Assembly: GCA_001825565.1 (NCBI GenBank)
Contig: MHXM01000058.1
Span: 1-6,504 of the forward strand
Source: Desulfuromonadaceae bacterium GWC2_58_13
GTDB lineage: Bacteria > Desulfobacterota > Desulfuromonadia > Desulfuromonadales > Trichloromonadaceae
Direction of reading: 5' to 3'
Length of the DNA stretch: 6,504 nt
The position numbers and the translations under genes were made by a program. This document shows, in pieces, positions 1-4,028 of the stretch (position 1 is the stretch's first letter; each line of letters starts with the position of its first letter). The notes beneath the pieces are model-generated. The model made no database searches, was not told where the DNA came from, and saw only the letters and a list, made by a program, of their open reading frames with translations.

Positions 1-245
1 GATACGCTTCGCTGATTCCGTCAGCCGATTCCGGGCCGTCGCTGCCGTTTGCCGACAACCCGCCGGTGCCGTTCCGGAAGGGTAATGATGGCTGCTCAGG
101 GAAGATAATTTTACCGCTGATCCCTGTCGGAAAACCTTACGCACCCGCCCGGAATTCCCCCCGTGGTCCCTTGCTTTCGTCGGAAAAAATTACACTCGAA
201 AAGATCCCTTGGCGAAAAGATTAATGAAATCAATGGTTAAAATTG
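1..245. other. Intergenic region, no supportable gene
   Basis: No convincing coding region is seen on either strand. One plus-strand frame is open from position 3 to a stop at 222-224 (73 codons, entering from outside the window). Its translation is proline-rich with no family motif, and it crosses into AT-rich sequence, so it is at best the tail of an unrecognised gene. The last 50 bp become AT-rich as they approach the sigma-54-like promoter at 246. Two short direct repeats lie here and are listed separately. No terminator for an upstream gene is obvious. Confidence 0.5.
197..221 (+). repeat. 9-bp direct repeat upstream of the sigma-54 promoter
   Basis: CGAAAAGAT occurs at 197-205 and again at 213-221, 16 bp apart. 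A related direct repeat, GTCGGAAAA, occurs at 126-134 and 179-187, 53 bp apart. All lie 25-120 bp upstream of the -24 element, in the zone where enhancer-binding activators of sigma-54 often bind. Binding by any regulator is an inference; short A-rich repeats can arise by chance. Confidence 0.3.
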
Positions 246-261
246 TGGAATAGATATTGCT
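246..261 (+). promoter_or_regulatory. Sigma-54 (RpoN) -24/-12 promoter
   Basis: The sequence TGGAATAGATATTGCT matches the RpoN consensus in its essential parts: TGG at 246-248, TTGCT at 257-261, and exactly 10 bp between the GG and GC dinucleotides. Positions 4 and 6-7 of the consensus are not conserved. Transcription would start near 272, giving a leader of about 70 nt before the PEP-CTERM gene. RpoN control through the PrsK/PrsR two-component system is established for PEP-CTERM genes in some exosortase-bearing bacteria, which agrees with this placement. Confidence 0.7.
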
Positions 262-274
262 AACGTATTAAAGG

Positions 275-293
275 CACCGTAAGCCATTACGTG
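275..293 (+). other. Small dyad in the 5' leader of the PEP-CTERM gene
   Basis: CGTAA (278-282) and TTACG (287-291) form a 5-bp perfect inverted repeat around GCCA. Alternatively CAC plus GTAA pairs with TTACGTG, with one C bulged, giving a 7-bp stem over 275-293. It lies just downstream of the predicted start of transcription, so it could be an RNA hairpin near the 5' end or a protein-binding dyad. No known riboswitch consensus was recognised. Confidence 0.3.
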
Positions 294-343
294 GCAACCG
301 TTTTTTCATAATTCACCCAACATCTTACGAGGGGGATCGTAGC

Positions 344-1117
344 ATGTTCAGACGTCTTTTCTTTGCAGTCGTATTGATACTCTTGTCAACCAACGGGGCC
401 TGGGCTTTGTCTTTGGGCGCCAATATCACACGTTTCGACGATGTGGGTACCGGTACCGGCTGGTACGGCGCTCAGGAGGATAACGAAGTCGAGCCGAACA
501 ACGTCCAGGCCCAGGGCTGGGATCTGGAGGGTTTTTTTCTGAAGGGCACGACCCTGGCCATGGTCGGCGGTTATGATTTTATTAACGGCAAGGAGGGGTT
601 GACGTCTGGCGATATTTTTATCGATGTTGACGGCCTCTTTAGTTATGGGACGGAGAACGCTACCTCCGGAGGGAGTGCTTCGACACCGGTGGTCAACAAC
701 ACCTTTGGTTACGATTATGTGCTCGATATGGATTTCGCATCCCGAACCTACTCGGTAATCCGTCTCGATTCCAGCGCTTCAGTGGTACAAACCGAATTGG
801 TGTATTACAGCCAGAATGCCGAATCGAACCCCTGGCTGTATTATTCCGGGGGGACATTGCTCGATACCCTGACGATGGAATATTTAACGGGTCTGTCCGA
901 CACAGAGACCGGGCTGACCGGCGGCTTGCACAATGCGGCGTTCCTCGATCTCTCTTTCCTGGGTCACGGTACCGGTTTTACCGCCCATTTCACCATGGAA
1001 TGCGGCAACGATAATCTCATGGGGCGCGGCGTGACCCCGGCCCCCGAACCGGGAACCCTGATTCTGCTGGGTGCCGGCTTGGTTGGCCTGCTGGCCTGGC
1101 GTCGTTCGCGGCATTGA
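344..1117 (+). CDS. PEP-CTERM sorting domain-containing exported protein
   Basis: This 257-residue protein is exported and processed at its C terminus by an exosortase, probably ending up in the extracellular matrix or on the surface; the molecular role of its body is unknown. It has a Sec signal peptide (RR at 3-4, hydrophobic 5-15, likely cleavage after A21 in NGAWA). The C-terminal sorting signal is textbook: PEPGT at 234-238, a hydrophobic helix to about 252, and the basic tail RRSRH. Just before the signal is the stretch TMECGND (217-223), a motif I associate with a subset of deltaproteobacterial PEP-CTERM proteins. The body is rich in G, D, N, T and Y, with few lysines and one cysteine. 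A GAGGGGG ribosome binding site (329-335) lies 8 nt before the ATG. A sigma-54 promoter precedes it and a long hairpin follows. The exosortase itself is not in this window. Confidence 0.93.
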   Translation: MFRRLFFAVVLILLSTNGAWALSLGANITRFDDVGTGTGWYGAQEDNEVEPNNVQAQGWDLEGFFLKGTTLAMVGGYDFINGKEGLTSGDIFIDVDGLFSYGTENATSGGSASTPVVNNTFGYDYVLDMDFASRTYSVIRLDSSASVVQTELVYYSQNAESNPWLYYSGGTLLDTLTMEYLTGLSDTETGLTGGLHNAAFLDLSFLGHGTGFTAHFTMECGNDNLMGRGVTPAPEPGTLILLGAGLVGLLAWRRSRH

Positions 1118-1135
1118 TCGCTTGCAGAAATTTTG

Positions 1136-1187
1136 TTAAAGCACAAACAAGCCCCGCCTGCAAAGGCGGGGCTTGTTTGTGCTTTAA
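1136..1187. terminator. Long perfect hairpin, shared bidirectional terminator
   Basis: A 24-bp perfect stem (1136-1159 with 1164-1187) is closed by a GCAA tetraloop. The GC-rich top (AGCCCCGCCT) sits over an A/T-rich base, so each strand gives a T-rich descending arm. It lies 18 nt after the PEP-CTERM stop codon and 12 nt beyond the stop of the convergent DUF2784 gene, so it can serve both. The T tract is interrupted (TTGTTTGTGCTTT) and is not a classical run. Confidence 0.85.
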
Positions 1188-1199
1188 GGGGGTTGCGGG

Positions 1200-1571
1200 T
1201 CATTTGGGCGGAGTCCGTTTTTTCCACGGCAGGTACCCATAGACCCCCAGGTTGATGGTGAGGACGATCAGTCCGAAAACGATCTGGGTATCGCGGGTCA
1301 GGCCGTCGGGGTAGATCAGCGGAGTCAGGTAGCGGTCGATGAACGAGCTGTCGTAGCCGGGGCGGCCGGCGAGAAGCCGCCAATGATTTTCCAGGTCGGT
1401 GAGCGGGCAAAACCAGCCTCGGAGCTCCACCGCGGCACCCCAGGCAGCCGCCGGCAGATGCAGCCAGGCCAGACGCGGACGAAGCAATACAAGCACTCCG
1501 CCCATGACAACGAAAAGAATGAAACCGACGTGCAGCAGCAGCATCAGATCGGCGAGCAGGGCGTAGGGCAT
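1200..1571 (-). CDS. DUF2784 family integral membrane protein
   Basis: A 123-residue inner-membrane protein of the DUF2784 family, function unknown. Predicted membrane helices lie at about 5-30, 36-53 and 96-115. The family signature is clear: H14 in the first helix, RPRLAWLHLPA (31-41), and E49 with GWFCPLTDLEN (52-62), then a GYDSSFIDRYL segment (72-82) and the last helix before a basic tail (KKRTPPK). Length is typical of the family. No Shine-Dalgarno sequence precedes the ATG. The gene starts 33 nt after the stop of the small gene at 1605-1802, so the two are probably cotranscribed and translation may depend on the upstream gene. It ends against the shared hairpin at 1136-1187. Confidence 0.88.
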   Translation of the reverse strand: MPYALLADLMLLLHVGFILFVVMGGVLVLLRPRLAWLHLPAAAWGAAVELRGWFCPLTDLENHWRLLAGRPGYDSSFIDRYLTPLIYPDGLTRDTQIVFGLIVLTINLGVYGYLPWKKRTPPK

Positions 1572-1604
1572 CGGTCGCGGAACGGGAAAAGGGTGGGTGG
1601 CGAA

Positions 1605-1802
1605 TCAGGCCGGAGTAGGGTGATTCTTCTCGTTGAACAATGAGCGGCCCGCCGCCCGCCGCACACAGACGGTCGCGTCAAGAACGACCCAGCCCCCCGA
1701 GCGCTCGAAGCGGGCGATGGCCTTGCTGGCGATTAATTGGTTCAACACGTAGGGGCGTACCAGCTGCTGCGTTCCGTCAGGATATTCGACGCGGATCATC
1801 AT
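1605..1802 (-). CDS. GSU3473-like small protein
   Basis: A 65-residue protein beginning MMIRVEYPDG. It resembles the short GSU3473-type proteins of Geobacter and relatives, in which an N-terminal strand with a YPDG-like turn is followed by a V(K/R)P-x-x-L-x-x-L-I-A-S segment and a FxRSxGWV motif. All three are seen here (IRVEYPDG, VRPYVLNQLIAS, FERSGGWVVLDA). Function is unknown. The last 20 residues are polar and extend past the recognisable part. The ATG at 1802 was chosen because the 8-nt Shine-Dalgarno match GGAGGTGA (1818-1811) stands 8 nt upstream of it. A longer version starting with GTG at 1814 would begin inside that site. It is probably the first gene of a unit with the DUF2784 gene. 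Confidence 0.75.
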   Translation of the reverse strand: MMIRVEYPDGTQQLVRPYVLNQLIASKAIARFERSGGWVVLDATVCVRRAAGRSLFNEKNHPTPA

Positions 1803-1810
1803 GGCCTTGC

Positions 1811-1818
1811 TCACCTCC
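1811..1818 (-). promoter_or_regulatory. Ribosome binding site that fixes the start of the small gene
   Basis: On the minus strand GGAGGTGA matches the full anti-Shine-Dalgarno core and ends 8 nt before ATG 1802. An in-frame GTG at 1814-1812 overlaps this site and so is an unlikely start. Confidence 0.75.
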
Positions 1819-1830
1819 GTAAATAGGTTC

Positions 1831-1865
1831 TTTTAAATTTAAAACACATTTTTGAATTTATTCAA
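1831..1865. repeat. Two perfect palindromes over the promoter (possible operators)
   Basis: TTTTAAATTTAAAA (1831-1844) is a perfect 14-bp palindrome. TTGAATTTATTCAA (1852-1865) has two perfect 6-bp arms around TT. Their centres are 21 bp apart, about two helical turns, so both face the same side of the DNA. One covers the -10 and the other the -35 of the candidate minus-strand promoter. A dimeric repressor or AT-rich DNA-binding protein could use them; this is an inference. Confidence 0.45.
1837..1865 (-). promoter_or_regulatory. Candidate sigma-70 promoter of the GSU3473-like/DUF2784 unit
   Basis: On the minus strand TTGAAT (1865-1860) and TTAAAT (1842-1837) are separated by 17 bp. Each agrees with the -35 or -10 consensus at 4 of 6 positions. 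Transcription would start near 1830, giving a leader of roughly 28 nt that carries the ribosome binding site. Confidence 0.5.
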
Positions 1866-1902
1866 GAGCGGCGATGTTTCCCACCCTGCGCCAGGCGTTT
1901 AA

Positions 1903-1962
1903 GGTCACCGCGGCGTGGTCGGCATGACCAGGGAAACCCGAGTTGGCGCGGGGAAGCCGATT
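1903..1962 (+). other. Inverted-repeat-rich leader region upstream of the RlpA-like gene
   Basis: Several nested complementary segments are present: GGTCA (1903-1907) with TGACC (1925-1929), TCGGC (1919-1923) with GCCGA (1956-1960), GGG/CCC around AAA (1931-1939), and CCCG (1937-1940) with CGGG (1949-1952). The alternatives are mutually exclusive. No known riboswitch consensus fits. A possible -10 (TAAAAT, 1969-1974) lies downstream, so this stretch may be regulatory DNA and not transcribed. Otherwise 1866-2000 holds nothing recognisable. Confidence 0.25.
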
Positions 1963-2000
1963 CCGCTGTAAAATTTATTGGATTTGTAGTAAAAGATGGC

Positions 2001-2480
2001 ATGTTTTCGAGATGCCAAAGAGATGGTTGGCGCGGGAGGTTCCCGGCGCGGGTGTTGGCGGTTGTTCTGCTGCTGATCCTGTGGGCCGGTCAGACCCTGG
2101 CCGTTGTCAAGCACGAAAAAGACGACGGGATCGGTCATGCCACCTATTACGCCAAACGGTTCGCCGGACGGCGGACGGCATCCGGCGAAATCTACAAGCA
2201 CGACAAGCTGACCGCCGCACACTCCAGCCTGCCGTTCGGGACCCGGGTGCGGGTGATCAATCTGGCCAACGGCCGCGAGGTGACCGTAACCGTCAACGAC
2301 CGTTGCCGGTTACGCAGGATTCCTTTTATCGACCTGTCACGGGAGGCGGCCCGCTCTATCGGTTTTCTCGGCAAAGGGAGCACCCGTGTGCGGATCATTC
2401 CCGAACTGTCCGAAGCCGCATCTCCCGTACCCTCGGCGGGGTCCGCCGATTCAAGCGAAAACACCCCGCCGCCTTCCTGA
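2001..2480 (+). CDS. rlpA: RlpA-like double-psi beta-barrel protein, exported
   Basis: A 159-residue member of the RlpA family, whose studied members are septal lytic transglycosylases that cut peptidoglycan strands lacking stem peptides. An N-terminal export signal has an arginine-rich segment (4-17), hydrophobic 18-30 and likely cleavage after A34. The barrel covers about 43-133: GHATYYAKRFAGRRTASGE (45-63), LTAAHSSLPFGTRVRVINL (70-88), VTVNDRC (96-102) and IDLSREAARSIGF (110-122). E63 and D100 correspond to the residues implicated in catalysis. C102 replaces the usual glycine of the NDRGP motif. There is no lipobox and no C-terminal SPOR domain, only a Ser/Pro/Ala-rich tail, so this is a minimal periplasmic form and the symbol is family-level. 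The ATG at 2001 has a weak ribosome binding site. A GTG at 2052 with GGAGG 12 nt upstream is possible but would leave a signal peptide without basic residues. Confidence 0.85.
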   Translation: MFSRCQRDGWRGRFPARVLAVVLLLILWAGQTLAVVKHEKDDGIGHATYYAKRFAGRRTASGEIYKHDKLTAAHSSLPFGTRVRVINLANGREVTVTVNDRCRLRRIPFIDLSREAARSIGFLGKGSTRVRIIPELSEAASPVPSAGSADSSENTPPPS

Positions 2481-2512
2481 TAACCCCCTGGCCTTAAATT
2501 ATCTTTGCAGGC

Positions 2513-2540
2513 TTTACAACGTTCGACCCCATGGTAGTAT
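2513..2540 (+). promoter_or_regulatory. Sigma-70 promoter with extended -10, ahead of a 15-codon ORF
   Basis: TTTACA (2513-2518) and TAGTAT (2535-2540) are 16 bp apart, and the -10 is preceded by TGG (2532-2534), the TGn extended -10 motif. Both hexamers match consensus at 5 of 6 positions. A transcript would start near 2547 and run to the terminator at 2695-2740, about 190 nt. Confidence 0.6.
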
Positions 2541-2630
2541 TAATGCAAATGCGAATACAAAGGAGGAAGACATGACAAACGTCTCTGATCCACCTGGCCA
2601 TTTTGGAACCACCCCATAATTTCGAACGTT
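2518..2630. repeat. 9-bp inverted repeat bracketing the 15-codon ORF
   Basis: AACGTTCGA (2518-2526) and its exact reverse complement TCGAACGTT (2622-2630) are centred 104 bp apart. The left arm is in the promoter spacer, immediately after the -35. The right arm begins 3 nt after the ORF stop codon. Because the left arm is upstream of the predicted transcription start it cannot pair in the RNA, so paired operator sites are the simplest functional reading. Chance is possible. Confidence 0.4.
2572..2619 (+). CDS. 15-residue small ORF with strong ribosome binding site
   Basis: The peptide reads MTNVSDPPGHFGTTP. It is not recognised and has no membrane or signal features. What supports it is context: AAAGGAGGAAG (2559-2569), a near-perfect ribosome binding site with 5-6 nt spacing to the ATG, and an extended -10 promoter 32 bp before that ATG. 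After the stop there is a 9-bp hairpin and then a very strong terminator, with no other plus-strand gene between. It could be a translated small protein, a leader peptide whose cognate gene is absent, or the coding part of a regulatory RNA. Confidence 0.45.
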   Translation: MTNVSDPPGHFGTTP

Positions 2631-2652
2631 AACATATTTGGATCAACCAAAG

Positions 2653-2675
2653 AAAATCCCCCCCAAGGGGATTTT
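2653..2675 (+). other. 9-bp hairpin with C-rich loop in the short transcript
   Basis: AAAATCCCC (2653-2661) pairs perfectly with GGGGATTTT (2667-2675) across the loop CCCAA. It is followed by only four T residues at the stem base and then GAAAC, so it is at best a weak terminator. The strong terminator is 20 nt further on. It may be a structural element of the RNA. Confidence 0.5.
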
Positions 2676-2694
2676 GAAACGAACACTTTCAGAT

Positions 2695-2740
2695 AAAGAA
2701 AAAGCCCCGGCGAAAATGACCGGGGCTTTTTCTTTTTTTT
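2695..2740. terminator. Strong intrinsic terminator, probably bidirectional
   Basis: A 16-bp perfect stem (2695-2710 with 2720-2735) has a GCCCCGG/CCGGGGC core and a 9-nt loop. On the plus strand it runs directly into an uninterrupted T tract (2733-2740). On the minus strand the descending arm reads CTTTTTCTTTA, so it can also end the Dabb-ywbE operon, whose last stop codon is 14 nt away. Confidence 0.92.
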
Positions 2741-2754
2741 GGTTTTTACAATGT

Positions 2755-2961
2755 TCAGGTTCCGCTCTCTCCGGCCAGGCCTTGAACCCGGCCAACCTGA
2801 CCGTCTTCCAGCCGTACCTTGATTCCCCGGGAATGAAAGGGAGCGCTGGTGAGGATGTCCTTGACGATCCCTTCAGTGCGTTTGCCGCTTCTCTGGTCTT
2901 TTTTCAGCACGATGGCCACGGCCAGACCGCGATGAATCTCTTCCCTGCGTTGTCCGTTCAC
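2755..2961 (-). CDS. ywbE: YwbE family protein
   Basis: A 68-residue protein matching the YwbE family (COG4895/DUF2196), which is small, soluble and conserved in many bacteria but of unknown function. The family's characteristic segments are intact: MNGQRR at the start, VAIVLKKDQRSGKRTEGIV (15-33), VKDILT (33-38) and GIKVRLEDGQVGRVQ (46-60). The alternating basic beta-strand pattern resembles nucleic-acid-binding barrels, which is only an inference. The start is GTG at 2961, fixed by the conserved MNGQ beginning. There is no ribosome binding site of its own. The start lies 4 nt after the stop of the Dabb gene, so translation is probably coupled. The tail after residue 60 is a short polar extension. 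Confidence 0.92.
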   Translation of the reverse strand: MNGQRREEIHRGLAVAIVLKKDQRSGKRTEGIVKDILTSAPFHSRGIKVRLEDGQVGRVQGLAGESGT

Positions 2962-2965
2962 GGTG

Positions 2966-3256
2966 TCAACAGGCGTAGTCGACGGCGACCACGCTCGAAG
3001 CGAGCCGCTTGACCTTGGCGACCACGGCCTGGTGATCGGGATGCACCTGATAGCGGCCGAGGGCGTCGAGGTCGGCCAGATCGGCGACCAGGGCCAGGTC
3101 GTAAGAGCGCTCGGAACGGATGACGTCGCGGCCGCAGCTGAAGCTGATGATGTCGCGGATCAGACCGGGCAGGGCGTTGAGGCTTTTTTCGAGATCGACG
3201 ATGTCGGCTTCGGCGGCTTCGGGTTTGAACTTGAAGAAAACGATGTGCTTGATCAT
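2966..3256 (-). CDS. Dabb (stress-responsive alpha/beta barrel) family protein
   Basis: A 96-residue single-domain protein of the Dabb family (dimeric ferredoxin-like alpha/beta barrel, PF07876). Members include plant stress-induced proteins and small bacterial proteins mostly of unknown function. Family marks seen are MIKHIVFFKFKP (1-12), the CGRDV segment (41-45), YDLALVADLADLDALGRYQVHPDHQ (residues 52 to 76, quoted here only as key residues Y52, D53, H72, P73, H75) and a terminal VAVDY strand. The ATG has an ideal ribosome binding site (AGGAGGA, 7 nt spacing). It is the first gene of a two-gene operon with ywbE and is preceded by a strong sigma-70 promoter. It is cytoplasmic, with no signal peptide or membrane segment. 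Confidence 0.92.
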   Translation of the reverse strand: MIKHIVFFKFKPEAAEADIVDLEKSLNALPGLIRDIISFSCGRDVIRSERSYDLALVADLADLDALGRYQVHPDHQAVVAKVKRLASSVVAVDYAC

Positions 3257-3303
3257 GCTATGTCCTCCTGAAAATGGGAATAAGTGCCATTGGGCAAGGC
3301 GAT

Positions 3304-3332
3304 ATTATGCGGGGCGTGGACGGATCTGGCAA
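3304..3332 (-). promoter_or_regulatory. Sigma-70 promoter of the Dabb-ywbE operon
   Basis: On the minus strand TTGCCA (3332-3327) and CATAAT (3309-3304) are separated by 17 bp, each 5 of 6 to consensus. Transcription would start near 3297, about 40 nt before the Dabb ATG. Confidence 0.75.
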
Positions 3333-3346
3333 CCGGAAATTCCGCC

Positions 3347-3379
3347 AAAGAAAAAACGGGCCGGCATGGGCCGGACCCG
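3347..3379 (-). terminator. Intrinsic terminator of the lemA transcription unit
   Basis: A GC-rich stem, CGGG plus CCGGC (3357-3365) paired with GCCGG plus CCCG (3370-3379, one A bulged), has a 4-nt loop. On the minus strand it is followed by TTTTTTCTTT (3356-3347). It lies 25 nt past the lemA stop codon and just upstream of the Dabb promoter, insulating the two units. Confidence 0.88.
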
Positions 3380-3404
3380 CTTGATTTTTCATCCATGGTG
3401 GATT

Positions 3405-3980
3405 TCAGGTTCCGCTGTGTTGAAAGCTGACCTCGACGTCGGCGCGGTGGGCCGGATCGATCCGCCAGAGGGTGCGCCCGGCAAAGCTGAACAGCCTGGC
3501 GACGAGGACGTCGGGAAACTGCTCGATGCGGATGTTGTAGATGTTCACCGATTCGTTGAAGAGTTCGCGGCGGTCGGCGATCATATCCTCAATTTCGGTG
3601 ATTCGCGCGCCGAGCTGGCGGAAGGCCTTGTCGGCCTTGAGATCGGGATAGCGCTCGACCACCATGAACAGCGAACGCAGGGTGTCGGACAGGGCATTCT
3701 GCGCCGCGAGTTTTTCCTTGTCGCCGTGGGCGCTGGTGACCATCGAGCGGGCTTTGATGACGGCTTCGAGGGTTTTCTGCTCGTGCTGCATGTAGCCTTC
3801 GCAGACCTTGATCAGCTTGGGCAGCTCGTCGAAGCGCTGCTTGAGCAGCACGTCGATGTTACTCCAGGATTTATCGATGTTGTTTTTCAGGGAAACCAAT
3901 CCGTTATAGATGACGATGACGTAGAGAATGATACCGAACAGAATAAGCAGGATGACGCCGAGTGCGATCAAACCGGTCAT
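3405..3980 (-). CDS. lemA: LemA family membrane-anchored protein
   Basis: A 191-residue LemA family protein, a widespread family with one N-terminal membrane helix and an extracytoplasmic or cytoplasmic helical bundle; no biochemical activity is firmly established. The helix spans about 3-25. It is followed by the family hallmark YNGLVSLKNNIDKSWSNIDV (25-44), then LLKQRFDELPKLIKVCEGYM (45-64) and a typical C-terminal stretch YNIRIEQFPDVL (148-159). Length is normal. An AAGGAG ribosome binding site sits 7 nt before the ATG. The gene follows the 663-residue GIDE-domain gene by 48 nt on the same strand, with no terminator between, and is followed by an intrinsic terminator, so it is the last gene of that unit. 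The tail after about 165 (WRIDPAHRADVEVSFQHSGT) resembles LemA tails only loosely. Confidence 0.93.
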   Translation of the reverse strand: MTGLIALGVILLILFGIILYVIVIYNGLVSLKNNIDKSWSNIDVLLKQRFDELPKLIKVCEGYMQHEQKTLEAVIKARSMVTSAHGDKEKLAAQNALSDTLRSLFMVVERYPDLKADKAFRQLGARITEIEDMIADRRELFNESVNIYNIRIEQFPDVLVARLFSFAGRTLWRIDPAHRADVEVSFQHSGT

Positions 3981-4028
3981 GGTTGTCTCCTTGGTTGGAA
4001 AGTAAAAGGAAAATCTGTAGCCAATATT

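Noticed and set aside
3..224. Plus-strand frame open from the left edge
   Set aside because: Proline-rich translation without a recognisable motif, no clear codon pattern, and it runs into AT-rich promoter sequence. It could be the tail of a gene, but the sequence does not support calling it.
291..309. TGGCAACCG as a second -24 element
   Set aside because: There is no GC dinucleotide 10 bp downstream of the GG, so the -12 element is absent; the site at 246-261 fits properly.
964..1410. 148-codon minus-strand open frame
   Set aside because: It would read through the 24-bp terminator hairpin and overlap both the PEP-CTERM and DUF2784 genes; the translation is arginine/proline-rich shadow.
1803..1814. 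GTG at 1814 as start of the GSU3473-like gene
   Set aside because: The codon overlaps the Shine-Dalgarno sequence GGAGGTGA; ATG at 1802 has correct spacing and matches the usual beginning of the family.
1925..1968. Resemblance to a cyclic-di-GMP (GEMM) or cobalamin riboswitch
   Set aside because: AGGGAAACC and GGGGAAGCC recall fragments of those consensus sequences, but the GNRA loop, the ACGCAAAGCC core and the required stems are missing.
2386..2619. 77-codon plus-strand frame ending at 2619
   Set aside because: Its first part overlaps the RlpA-like gene in another frame. Only the last 15 codons, behind the strong ribosome binding site, have support.
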